Positions 28,939 through 36,834 of a DNA stretch of 42,225 nucleotides are shown one piece after another. The DNA comes from Undibacterium pigrum (GTDB lineage Bacteria; Pseudomonadota; Gammaproteobacteria; Burkholderiales; Burkholderiaceae_D). The first letter of the stretch is position 1, and each line of letters opens with the position of its first letter. Position numbers and translations under genes: made by a program. The DNA lies in the NCBI RefSeq assembly GCF_003201815.1, contig NZ_QJKB01000018.1, forward strand, positions 27,215 to 69,439. The letters are read 5' to 3'. The notes beneath the pieces were generated by a model that did no database searches, was not told where the DNA came from, and was given only the letters and a program-made list of their open reading frames with translations.

Positions 28939-29802
28939 TCACCACTTCATCTCACCCTTATTCACCTTGGCACCAATGTCCAAAGACAAACCTGGAGGCG
29001 CATCAGGATAGGCTTTTTTCATCGCGTCAATCAACTCGGCACCTGTTTTGGTCGCCGCTGCATTCTTCTCAAACGACAGCAGATAAGCCTTGGTATAAGT
29101 GATGGCGCTGATATCAACAGCAGTACCAGATTTCATATGACCAGGCACGACGATTTTTGGTTGCAGGGCGGCCATTTCATCGAGTTGTGCGACCCAGGCG
29201 CTGCGTTCTGCCACGGTTTGGGTATCTGCTGTCCACACGTGCAGGTTACCAAACACGCCTATGTTGCCGACGATGGCTTTGATGGAAGGTATCCAGAAAT
29301 AAGGGCGGTGTGCCAGCACGCCCTGGTTACCGCGCAGTTCGACTACTTCGCCATCCACAGTCAGGCTATTGCCGCTCAGGGCTTTGGGCAGGACAGGTTT
29401 GCGAGGTGCGTTCGCGCCCATTTTTGGGCCCCAGAAGGCAACTTTGCCTGCGACTTTGGCTGTCAGCTTTTCGAGCACGGCTGGGGTAGCAACGACATCG
29501 GCTTGCGGGAAAATTTCTTTGAGGGTTTCTACGCCGAAGTAATAATCAGGATCAGCCTGGCTGACCAGGATGGTTTTGAGTTGCTTGCCACTGTCGAGCA
29601 CATTGGCGGCGATGCGCAAGGCATCAGCGCGGGTGAAACCGGCATCGATGACCATGGCTTCTTTTTCGCCATAGACCAGGGTGGAATTGACATTAAAGCT
29701 ATTGCCGTCAGCGTTATAGACTTTGACTTGCAAGAGTGTGGCTGCCTGGGCAGAGGCGAAAGTGAGGGCAAGGGTAGTGGCGAGGATGGTTGTGCGCAGC
29801 AT
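28939..29802 (-). CDS. Secreted MBL-fold protein with a degenerate metal-binding motif
   Basis: 287 residues with a signal peptide cleaved near ASAQA-AT (residue 20-21), so it is periplasmic or secreted. The metallo-beta-lactamase fold is clear from NVNSTLVYGEKEAMVIDAG, the VVPGHM block near 216-221 and the overall length. At the position of the THxHxDH zinc motif it has SQADPDY (81-87): His becomes Gln and Asp, and the last His becomes Tyr. Normal dinuclear zinc binding is therefore doubtful; it may be a binding protein or use other metals. It is divergent from the LysR gene at 29935, which probably controls it. Confidence 0.88.
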   Translation of the reverse strand: MLRTTILATTLALTFASAQAATLLQVKVYNADGNSFNVNSTLVYGEKEAMVIDAGFTRADALRIAANVLDSGKQLKTILVSQADPDYYFGVETLKEIFPQADVVATPAVLEKLTAKVAGKVAFWGPKMGANAPRKPVLPKALSGNSLTVDGEVVELRGNQGVLAHRPYFWIPSIKAIVGNIGVFGNLHVWTADTQTVAERSAWVAQLDEMAALQPKIVVPGHMKSGTAVDISAITYTKAYLLSFEKNAAATKTGAELIDAMKKAYPDAPPGLSLDIGAKVNKGEMKW

Positions 29803-29934
29803 GGTGAGCTCCAGATGAAAGGTTTTTGAATCTGTATTGATTCAGTGCTTGCAGTGTAATTTCAATTTTCAAGCAGATAAATTCGGTAAAATGCACATTA
29901 CTATTTCAATATTCGAGCAAATGGCAGATAAATC

Positions 29935-30849
29935 ATGGACAGACTGACAGCAATGCGGGTGTTTTGTGAGGTGGCGAGCAGTGGCAGCTTTAGTGCGACT
30001 GCTGACAAGCTGGATATGTCGCGTGCCATGGTGACGCGTTATGTCAGTGAGCTGGAAAGCTGGCTGAATGCCCGCCTGCTGCAAAGAACCACGCGCAGCG
30101 TGACGCTGACGGATGCGGGTGAACAATGCCTGCGCCGCAGCCAGCAAATGCTGGCGCTGATGGAAAATATAGAAGAAGAGACCCGCAGCGATGATGCAGA
30201 ATTGCGCGGGCAATTGCGGCTGACTTGCAGCACCTCATTTGCCTTTGGTCATCTGGCGCGTGTCATCAGCAAGTTCCTCGCGCAACATCCCTTGCTGAAG
30301 ATAGATCTGCATGTCGGTGATGGCACGGTCAACCTGGTTGAGGCACGCATAGACCTGGCGATACGCATCAGCAGCGAGCCTGATCCTTTGTTGATAGCAC
30401 GGCCACTGGCGATTTGTGATTCTGTGCTGGTGGCGGCTCCCACTTACATACGCACCGCAGGTTTGCCGCAACATCCACAAGAGCTCCCTGCCCATCGCTG
30501 TTTAAGCCATGCCAATTATGGCCGCAATACCTGGCGCTTTGTGCGTGGGGATAAGGGTGGAGATAAGGGTGGAAATGAAAGCGTGCAAGTCGATATCGCC
30601 AGCCACTTCAGTGCCAATGATGCGACGGTATTGTTGCAGGCTGTGCTGGCCAGTGCAGGCATTACCCTGCTGCCGACTTATCTCATGGGCGATCATCTGG
30701 ACAAGGGTGATTTGCAAATCATCTTGCCGGAATGGACAGCACCGCCCATGACTATCTATGCCCTATTTCCATCACGCCGTCACTTGTCGCCCGCGGTGCG
30801 GGCCTTGCTGGATTTTTTGGTGGAAGAATTTGCCAGCCAGCCATGGTAA
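29935..30849 (+). CDS. LysR-family regulator (CrgA/DsdC-like length) divergent from MBL gene
   Basis: 304 residues. The N-terminal helix-turn-helix MDRLTAMRVFCEVASSGSFSATADKLDMSRAMVTRYV is of the CrgA/YafC type that often controls an adjacent enzyme. The effector domain (about 90-295) contains DLAIRISSEPDP and HRCLSH. A GGDKGGDKGG stretch near 204 is a small sequence repeat (GGGGATAAGGGTGGAGATAAGGG region) in a surface loop. It is divergent from the MBL-fold gene, and the 132-base gap between starts is a plausible shared operator region. Confidence 0.92.
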   Translation: MDRLTAMRVFCEVASSGSFSATADKLDMSRAMVTRYVSELESWLNARLLQRTTRSVTLTDAGEQCLRRSQQMLALMENIEEETRSDDAELRGQLRLTCSTSFAFGHLARVISKFLAQHPLLKIDLHVGDGTVNLVEARIDLAIRISSEPDPLLIARPLAICDSVLVAAPTYIRTAGLPQHPQELPAHRCLSHANYGRNTWRFVRGDKGGDKGGNESVQVDIASHFSANDATVLLQAVLASAGITLLPTYLMGDHLDKGDLQIILPEWTAPPMTIYALFPSRRHLSPAVRALLDFLVEEFASQPW

Positions 30850-30859
30850 TTTGATTCTC

Positions 30860-30930
30860 TGTAGGAGCGGCTTCAGCCGCGAAAAATCTGCCATAGTCAT
30901 CGACGATTCGCGGCTGAAGCCGCTCCTACA
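30860..30930. repeat. REP-type inverted repeat, family A copy 1
   Basis: A perfect 24-bp inverted repeat (30860-30883 with 30907-30930) starts TGTAGGAGCGGCTTCAGCCG. It lies between the convergent LysR and deiminase-like genes, where it can also act as a transcription stop. A second copy is at 33256-33325. Confidence 0.9.
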
Positions 30931-30949
30931 TGCTGCTGCTCACCTACGA

Positions 30950-32119
30950 TCAAGCCAGCGGCTCTTGCTGCGTCGTGCAATGTATGCCGCCACCACCTGC
31001 AGCAATCGGGTCTATATTCAATTGCACGATACGCCTGCCCGGATACAGATCGGCCAGTTGTTTTTTGGCGTAGTTGTCTGCTTCTGCATCACCAAATTCT
31101 GGCAGGATGACAGCGCCATTGCAGACATAGAAATTGATATAGCCTGCGGCAAAATTCTTGTTCTCAAATTCTGGCCGCACTGATCTGGGTACGGGAATAG
31201 GAAAAACCTGCAAGGCCTGGCCCTGTGCATCGCGGCTATTGCGCAAGATGTCGAGATGGCGCTTGGTGACCTGGTATTCTGGCGAAGAAGTATCATCATC
31301 CAGATTGGCTACCACCACGCCGGGCCGCACGAAGCGTGCATAAAAGTCAGTGTGGCCATCGGTGATATCGGCCCCGGCGATGCCCGGCAGCCAGATGACT
31401 TTTTTGATGCCGAGCACCCGCAAGAGTTCTTTTTCGCATTCTGCTTTTGTCACCCCCGGATTGCGATTGGCATTGAGCACGCAACTCTCGGTGATGATGG
31501 CCGTGCCCTTGCCATCGACTTCTATGCCGCCACCTTCCAGCGTCAGGCTGCTTTGGATGAAGCTGCTGGATGTCTGTCTGGCCATGGCTGCAGCCACCTG
31601 GCGATCCAGCGCATAGGCCTGCTTTTTGCCCCAGCCATTGAAATTGAAACCCACCCCTGCTTTGCTGCGATTGCTGCCCAGTACAAATACAGCACCGGTA
31701 TCACGCAACCACAAGTCATTGATTTCTTGCACGATGAGTTTGATGCGCGGATCACATTTTTGTCTTGCCAGTGCCAGGTCTTGCTGGCGTACCAGCATGT
31801 TCACAGGTTCAAACGCGACAATCGCATTGGCGATGCCTGCCAGGCTGTCACGCACAGGGTTAAGCAAACGGCGCCCCCAGATAGCTTCTGATGCACCAAA
31901 GGCCATCCAGGTTGCCGCATGTGGCTCTGCTTCATCGGGCATGCGCCAGACTTCAGCCGTCTGGCTCGGTGCACTATTGTTGCCCCCAGTCTGGCCAGAA
32001 GGCGTATTGGCAACTTCTGAACTGGCGTCACCGCCACAGGCATACAGCAAGCTCGGGGCGAGCACAATGGCGCTGGTGTGTATAGTCCTGGTCAAAAAAT
32101 TTCTGCGTTTGGTATTCAT
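30950..32119 (-). CDS. Exported agmatine deiminase / peptidylarginine deiminase-like lipoprotein
   Basis: 389 residues. The N-terminus has a twin-arginine motif KRRNFL and a lipobox LLYAC (Cys28), so it looks like a Tat-exported lipoprotein, unusual because agmatine deiminases are normally cytosolic. Family motifs are complete: WLRDTGAVF, EGGGIEVDG, DGHTDFYARF and the catalytic Cys381 in GGGGIHCTTQQEP. It should hydrolyse the guanidinium group of agmatine or a similar extracellular substrate, giving ammonia and a carbamoyl or citrulline product. It is divergent from the LysR gene at 32327, and repeated sites in the gap suggest control by it. Confidence 0.9.
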   Translation of the reverse strand: MNTKRRNFLTRTIHTSAIVLAPSLLYACGGDASSEVANTPSGQTGGNNSAPSQTAEVWRMPDEAEPHAATWMAFGASEAIWGRRLLNPVRDSLAGIANAIVAFEPVNMLVRQQDLALARQKCDPRIKLIVQEINDLWLRDTGAVFVLGSNRSKAGVGFNFNGWGKKQAYALDRQVAAAMARQTSSSFIQSSLTLEGGGIEVDGKGTAIITESCVLNANRNPGVTKAECEKELLRVLGIKKVIWLPGIAGADITDGHTDFYARFVRPGVVVANLDDDTSSPEYQVTKRHLDILRNSRDAQGQALQVFPIPVPRSVRPEFENKNFAAGYINFYVCNGAVILPEFGDAEADNYAKKQLADLYPGRRIVQLNIDPIAAGGGGIHCTTQQEPLA

Positions 32120-32241
32120 CATTTTCTCTGGTCTTGTTTTCTACAACTTCTCAAAAAATCAATAAAACCGGCAAAAACATGCAATCAAAGCAAGACATAT
32201 CACCGGTCAGGGCATGAACAGGATTGTCTCTGAATCAAACC

Positions 32242-32307
32242 ATGAGAAAAAGCGATATTATTTGCGCTTATTAATCAAGTTTTCTCATACCTTCAAGTTT
32301 TCTCATA
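32242..32307. promoter_or_regulatory. Repeated TTTTCTCAT sites between the deiminase-like gene and its LysR gene
   Basis: TCAAGTTTTCTCATA occurs twice as an 18-base-phased direct repeat (32275-32289 and 32293-32307), and its inverse ATGAGAAAA is at 32242-32250. Three related sites in the 207-base divergent gap are good candidates for LysR binding. Confidence 0.5.
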
Positions 32308-32326
32308 TCTTATTAATGTCTTACTC

Positions 32327-33232
32327 ATGTCAAAACAGAAACTCCCCTCGCTGACCTTGCTGGCTGGCTTTGAAGCGGCAGCCCGTCACGGCAATTTTTC
32401 CAGGGCGGCTGATGAGCTTCACCTTAGCCAATCGGCCATCAGCCATCAAGTACAACAACTGGAAGAGCAACTGAAACAACCCTTGTTCCGTCGTGTTGGC
32501 CGGGGTGTGGAATTGAATGTTGCGGGGGAAGTCTTGCTGAAAAGCGTGCAGCGCTCCATGACGGTATTGCACAGCGGCCTGGGGCAGATCGCCACCTATC
32601 TGGACCCCGGCCTGGTTGTGCTGACCTGCCCTGAGCATATCGCGCAAGGCTGGCTGCAAGCCCGTCTGGCTGGGCTGCAAGAGCAAAGCCCTGATTTATG
32701 CCTGATGCTGTCCACCGACATGACAGCGCGTTTTGTTGATGAGGTTGATGTTGATATCAGCATCAGCGACCGGCCCCTGTTGCAGGAAGGCTTGACTGAG
32801 CTGCCCTGGTTGCAGGATGGCTGGGTAGTGGTGGCCCATGCTACGCTGGCGGGCCGCCTCAATGCCTTGCCAGCCAGTGAACATCATTTGCATGCAGGTT
32901 TGCTATGCCTGGAACAAAGCCTGACAGATGAAAAAACTGCGACCCTGTTTTTGCATGAGCTGAGCAAGTTTCGCAAACTGGCGCTATTTGATGATGCCCG
33001 CCTCTTGCTGGATGCAGTTGAACGCGGTCGCGGCATTGCCTGCCTGCCACGTTTACTGGTAGATGAAGCCTTGCAGGATGGCAGCTTATGCCTGCTGGAT
33101 GGCTATCCGCAAATCACGGGGCAGACCTGGTACTTGTCTGCCATGGTGAACGAGCCCAGGGCCGATATTGTCATGCAGGTGTTTACGTGGTTGCAGGCGG
33201 AAGCAAAAGGAAGTTTATGTGCGAACACCTGA
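32327..33232 (+). CDS. LysR-family regulator (GcvA-like) divergent from the deiminase-like gene
   Basis: 301 residues. The helix-turn-helix LLAGFEAAARHGNFSRAADELHLSQSAISHQVQQLE and the following LFRRVGRGVELN are of the GcvA subtype. The effector domain covers about 95-295. It is divergent from the exported deiminase-like gene, with repeated sites in the shared gap, so that gene is its likely target. The start at 32327 directly precedes SKQKLPSLTLL, as in close relatives of the type. Confidence 0.92.
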   Translation: MSKQKLPSLTLLAGFEAAARHGNFSRAADELHLSQSAISHQVQQLEEQLKQPLFRRVGRGVELNVAGEVLLKSVQRSMTVLHSGLGQIATYLDPGLVVLTCPEHIAQGWLQARLAGLQEQSPDLCLMLSTDMTARFVDEVDVDISISDRPLLQEGLTELPWLQDGWVVVAHATLAGRLNALPASEHHLHAGLLCLEQSLTDEKTATLFLHELSKFRKLALFDDARLLLDAVERGRGIACLPRLLVDEALQDGSLCLLDGYPQITGQTWYLSAMVNEPRADIVMQVFTWLQAEAKGSLCANT

Positions 33233-33255
33233 CAACCGAAGAAATTTGCTACGCC

Positions 33256-33325
33256 TGTAGGAGCGGCTTCAGCCGCGAACATTATTTCACTGCATCGGCG
33301 ATTCGCGGCTAAAGCCGCTCCTACA
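33256..33325. repeat. REP-type inverted repeat, family A copy 2
   Basis: It has the same left arm as the copy at 30860 (33256-33279). The right arm (33302-33325) has one mismatch. It sits between the convergent LysR and MOSC genes, within seven bases of the MOSC stop codon, so it probably also terminates transcription. Confidence 0.9.
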
Positions 33326-33331
33326 AAAAAA

Positions 33332-34078
33332 TCAAGCCTGCGTTGATGATGCCGCAAACTCAACGGCAGGTGTCATCAACCGGCGGCTCCAGTCTTCTAC
33401 CCTGCCGCGCTCCAGCCTGTTCTGGGCCAGCTTGCGCCATGATGGCGTGAGCGCACCCAGTTCAGCCATGGCCTGCAAGGCATGCTGGTTCATCGTATCC
33501 AGGTAGAGATAATGCAGCAAACGCGCCAGCGGCCATTGTGGAGCTACGCGGTCCAGCAGGCGCAGGTTGTCGCCCTGTGCCACTACACCGGCTTGCAGCA
33601 CGCGGTAATACCAGCCTGTGCGCAAACTGTTTTGCACCATGCTGGCCATATGATCATGGTTAAATCGCAGATTAAGTTTCCAGCAAGGCTGGCGGGCTTG
33701 CGTGACTTGCAGCAGGGCTGTGCCCATGGCAAACACATCACCTATGCAGACGGTGTGCTCAGTCCAGCCTGTGGTGGAGATGTTTTCACCAAAGCCGCCA
33801 GGCTGGAAAGTGGATGCTGCATCTGGCCCCAGTTGCGCGCGCCACAGGGCATAGTGTTCTGCCGGGTAGTGATGCACGGCTTTGTCTGGCCCGCCGTGGT
33901 ACAACTTGTCACCCTGCTCATCGCCATGCAAGCCTGCTGTAGTCACTTTTACAGCATGGTTGATGCTTTGCTTTTGTATGGCGCTGGCTTCACTATTGGG
34001 ACCATAGGCGCAAGGCTGACCGATAAAGATCTCAGCTATGATGCTACTGGAAATCTGCATCTGCGTTTTCGTCCTCAT
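33332..34078 (-). CDS. MOSC-domain protein, YiiM-like
   Basis: 248 residues from the ATG at 34078. This start overlaps the stop of the upstream amidotransferase gene in a TGATG, with GAGGTG just before it, so translation is probably coupled. The MOSC signature includes LHGDEQGDKLYHGGPDKAVHHYP, GGFGENIS and the conserved Cys of ARQPCWKL. The C-terminal about 60 residues are the helical YiiM extension. YiiM/YcbX-type proteins bind molybdenum cofactor and reduce N-hydroxylated bases or similar compounds; the exact substrate is unknown. It is the second gene of a two-gene operon opposite an XRE-cupin regulator. Confidence 0.9.
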   Translation of the reverse strand: MRTKTQMQISSSIIAEIFIGQPCAYGPNSEASAIQKQSINHAVKVTTAGLHGDEQGDKLYHGGPDKAVHHYPAEHYALWRAQLGPDAASTFQPGGFGENISTTGWTEHTVCIGDVFAMGTALLQVTQARQPCWKLNLRFNHDHMASMVQNSLRTGWYYRVLQAGVVAQGDNLRLLDRVAPQWPLARLLHYLYLDTMNQHALQAMAELGALTPSWRKLAQNRLERGRVEDWSRRLMTPAVEFAASSTQA

Positions 34079-34782
34079 CACACCTCACACACTCTGAGCC
34101 ACTCAGTAAAAAACAAACGTGCCTGATGCGCCAGATCAAGGCCATGTGCTGCTACCTGCTGGCGCATATGATGCACCGACAATTTCTCATGTGCCATCTC
34201 ATAGGCATGGCCCACATACCAGGCTTCCAGCCCGGCAGCGAGAACTTCAGGGTGGCATTGAAATGCCAGCGCATGCTTGCCCCAGCTATAGACCTGGTTC
34301 TTACAGGCTTCACTCGATGCCAGTAATTGCGCGCCATGTGGCAGATCAAAGGTGTCGCCATGCCAGTGGAACATATTGCAGTGACGTGCATCAAAATGCC
34401 GTACAGGCGTGTCCTTGCCTTCATTGCTCATCGTCAGCGGATACCAGCCTATCTCTTGCCTGGCAGCCGGATACACACTGGCCCCCAGCGCCCGCGCCAT
34501 CACTTGTGCACCCAGGCAAATGCCCAGCGTGGGCAAGTCTGCATGCAGGCGCTGTTGCAGAAAGTGGACTTCTTGCCGCAGGAAGGGATATTTATCATCT
34601 TCATAAGCCCCTATAGGGCCACCCAGCACGATGCAGACATCCGCCGCCAGCGGGTCCAGCGTTTCCCAGCCGACGGTACTGGCATTGACTTCCTGGATGA
34701 CAAAGTCCTGCTCTTTCAATGGGGCAAGAAAACTGCCTGCATCTTCAAAAGCGACGTGGTGTATGAGTAAGGCTGTTTTCAT
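34078..34782 (-). CDS. Class I glutamine amidotransferase (GMP synthase-like)
   Basis: 234 residues from the ATG at 34782, chosen for the AGGAG just upstream. The class I triad is complete: Cys89 in LGICLGAQ, and His177 and Glu179 in QCHPEV; GGPIGAYED is the usual oxyanion-hole loop. The protein is a stand-alone amidotransferase domain, as in YfeJ-type or gamma-glutamyl hydrolase-like proteins, so it may hydrolyse glutamine-like or gamma-glutamyl compounds. It is co-transcribed with the MOSC gene. The divergent XRE-cupin gene recalls the PuuR/PuuD pairing of putrescine catabolism, but the match is only by family type. Confidence 0.88.
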   Translation of the reverse strand: MKTALLIHHVAFEDAGSFLAPLKEQDFVIQEVNASTVGWETLDPLAADVCIVLGGPIGAYEDDKYPFLRQEVHFLQQRLHADLPTLGICLGAQVMARALGASVYPAARQEIGWYPLTMSNEGKDTPVRHFDARHCNMFHWHGDTFDLPHGAQLLASSEACKNQVYSWGKHALAFQCHPEVLAAGLEAWYVGHAYEMAHEKLSVHHMRQQVAAHGLDLAHQARLFFTEWLRVCEV

Positions 34783-34914
34783 GCTGGCTCCTGGCGAAGA
34801 ATAGTGCTTGCACAAAACCACTGTTGCTGAAAGACAAATCCAGTCAGATTAATTTTGCGCCAGCCCAAGTGACAATATAGGCTTGAATTTTACAAATGCA
34901 TTGATTAAATAGAA

Positions 34915-34931
34915 ATGACACACCGTGTCAT
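34915..34931. promoter_or_regulatory. Palindromic operator candidate for the XRE-cupin regulator
   Basis: ATGACAC and GTGTCAT flank a three-base spacer (ACC), forming a perfect inverted repeat in the divergent gap. Related GTGACA and TTGTCAT half sites occur at about 34869 and 34942. The position suits repression of both divergent promoters by the XRE-cupin protein. Confidence 0.5.
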
Positions 34932-34973
34932 ATATTACACTAATTGTCATCAAGAGTTTCATCAACAAGAAAA

Positions 34974-35519
34974 ATGACAGAAAAAATCAAAATCCTGCGT
35001 CAGCAAATGTCCATGAGCCTGCAAGACCTGGCCGATGACAGCGGCCTGACCAAGAGTTATTTATCCAAGGTGGAGCGTGGCGTCTGCATGCCGTCGATTG
35101 CTGCGGCTATCAAGATTGCAACAGCATTGAAAGTCGATGTCGGGCAATTGTTCAGCCCGGTCAGCAGCAGCGATATGTTGTCTGTGGTGCGCCATGATGA
35201 ACGCCTGCGCATCACCCGGCCCACCAGCGAAGGCAGCAGTCTCGAAGCCCTGGCAGCAGAAATCAGCAGCAAGCGCATGCAGCCATTTGTGGTCTACCCA
35301 CCCAGCGTATTGTCTGACGGCCCACATGCCGCTGGCCATGCAGGCGAAGAATTTTTATACGTATTGACGGGGAGCCTGGAGATACAATTTCCTGAGCATA
35401 GCGAGCAGCTCAAGAAAGGCGATGCGATTTATTTCAATGCCATGTTGCCGCACCGTTTGCGGTCTGTGGGTAAAGTGCAGGCGTCGGCGCTGGTGGTGAT
35501 TAGTTATGAGCCGGGGTGA
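34974..35519 (+). CDS. XRE-family regulator with cupin sensor domain
   Basis: 181 residues from the ATG at 34974; a TTG at 34944 could extend it by ten residues. An N-terminal XRE helix-turn-helix (about 4-60; MSLQDLADDSGLTKSYLSKVE) is joined to a C-terminal cupin (about 105-180; GHAGEEFLYVLTGSLEIQFP and GDAIYFNAMLPHRL). Such regulators sense a small molecule through the cupin and repress nearby catabolic genes. It is divergent from the amidotransferase-MOSC operon, with a palindrome in between. Confidence 0.9.
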   Translation: MTEKIKILRQQMSMSLQDLADDSGLTKSYLSKVERGVCMPSIAAAIKIATALKVDVGQLFSPVSSSDMLSVVRHDERLRITRPTSEGSSLEALAAEISSKRMQPFVVYPPSVLSDGPHAAGHAGEEFLYVLTGSLEIQFPEHSEQLKKGDAIYFNAMLPHRLRSVGKVQASALVVISYEPG

Positions 35520-35569
35520 ATTCAAGAATGCATCAACATCGTAGGTTAGGCTGTGGAGGTATCAGTATC

Positions 35570-35719
35570 GTAGGTTGGGCCGGGCCTCGCCAGGCTACGG
35601 TTTACCAGCCCAACACTGGTCGTTTAAATAACGTATACGTCTGTTGAGGCCGAGTGTTGGGCTGATGAAGCGTAGCCCAACCTACAACTGGTAGCCTGAC
35701 GAGGCCCGGCCCAACCTAC
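35570..35719. repeat. Family B inverted repeat, copy 1
   Basis: This 150-bp imperfect inverted repeat has outer arms GTAGGTTGGGCCGGGCCTCG and its complement, and an inner pair AGCCCAACACT/AGTGTTGGGCT around an ACGTATACGT core. A related copy is at 38533-38698. Such GTAGGTTGGGC-type elements are dispersed in many betaproteobacterial genomes. An additional lone arm is at about 35541. Confidence 0.85.
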
Positions 35720-35731
35720 AAAAAACTCAAG

Positions 35732-35950
35732 CTAAGAGTTATTCCCCTTCATCCCCATCTTCTCCAGCGTCAAGGTCTCATCCGCCCTGCCCCAGCCACC
35801 ATCGGCCACTTCTTCCACCAGCACCATGGTATAGGGTCGCACACCTTCGCCAAAATACTCGACAAACATGGCGGTGGTACGGTGGATGATTTCTTCTTTA
35901 CGGCTGGCATCAATGATGCCTTCAGGGAATTTGAAATTAGCAAATGGCAT
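35732..35950 (-). CDS. Tautomerase-family protein (4-oxalocrotonate tautomerase-like)
   Basis: 72 residues. After Met removal the N-terminal residue is Pro, the catalytic base of the superfamily, followed by FANFKFPEG. A helix RKEEIIHRTTAMFVEYFG and the strand YTMVLVEEVADGGWG complete the beta-alpha-beta unit. AAAGGAAA precedes the ATG. It lies 21 bases after the SDR gene and is probably co-transcribed with it, which suggests a short oxidoreductase-tautomerase pathway for a carbonyl compound. Confidence 0.88.
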   Translation of the reverse strand: MPFANFKFPEGIIDASRKEEIIHRTTAMFVEYFGEGVRPYTMVLVEEVADGGWGRADETLTLEKMGMKGNNS

Positions 35951-35971
35951 GATTATTTCCTTTAAAATAGA

Positions 35972-36712
35972 TTAGGCGAAACCGCCGTTAACACGTAACA
36001 CTTGTGAATTGACCCACACACCATCAGGGCCAGCCAGAAAGGCCACCGCAGAGGCGATTTCGTCTGGCGTGCCTATGCGCTCCATCGGTGCCATTTTGGC
36101 GATATTGCTGACCTGCTCTTCGGTTTTGCCATGGAAAAACAACTCTGTGCCCACCGGGCCAGGGGCGATGGCATTGACGGTGATATCGCGCCCGCGCAAT
36201 TCATTGGCCAGCACATGGACCAGGCCCTCTACCCCTGCCTTGCTGGCGATATACGGGCCGTAGGCAGGAAAGGACTTGGCAATCACGCTGGTCGACAGGG
36301 CAATGATGCGGCCGCCTTTTTCTACATGCTGCGCTGCCTGCGCCAGCACCAGGAAAGCACCGCGCAAATTGGTAGCGATGACTTTGTCAAACGCATCCAG
36401 GTTATTGCCATTAATGGTAGACATGGTCATGCTGCCAGCATTGTTGACGACCACGTCGATACGGCCAAATACTTCTTTGGCGGTAGCAAACAATTGCGCC
36501 ACGTCTTCAGGCTTGCTGATATCGCCCTGCACTGCAATCGCCTTGCCACCCGCTGCCTGTATCGCACTGACGGTTTCCTGCGCCTTGGCGATATTGCCTG
36601 CGTAATTGACAACAACAGCAAAGCCATCTGCCGCCAGACGCAGGGATATGGCCTGGCCTATGCCACGCGAGCCACCGGTGACGATGGCCGTTTTAGTTAT
36701 TTCTTTACTCAT
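35972..36712 (-). CDS. Short-chain dehydrogenase/reductase
   Basis: 246 residues from the ATG at 36712 (AAGGAGAG upstream). It is a classical SDR: nucleotide motif TGGSRGIG at 12-19, NNAG at 90-93, catalytic Ser around 140-142 and Tyr154/Lys158 in YIASK, plus the NAIAPGPVGT block. VNYAGN after the second strand suggests NADP(H) preference. It is the first gene of an operon with a tautomerase gene and is divergent from the LysR gene at 36835, which probably regulates it. The substrate is not determined. Confidence 0.93.
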   Translation of the reverse strand: MSKEITKTAIVTGGSRGIGQAISLRLAADGFAVVVNYAGNIAKAQETVSAIQAAGGKAIAVQGDISKPEDVAQLFATAKEVFGRIDVVVNNAGSMTMSTINGNNLDAFDKVIATNLRGAFLVLAQAAQHVEKGGRIIALSTSVIAKSFPAYGPYIASKAGVEGLVHVLANELRGRDITVNAIAPGPVGTELFFHGKTEEQVSNIAKMAPMERIGTPDEIASAVAFLAGPDGVWVNSQVLRVNGGFA

Positions 36713-36834
36713 TTTTCTCTCCTTGGTGAAGAACATCCAGACTGATATGTCTGCATGGAATACACTTTAACCATTCAACCCAGCAAGATAAATACTGATA
36801 AACTCAGAACATAATTCAATACAGCTCAACAATC

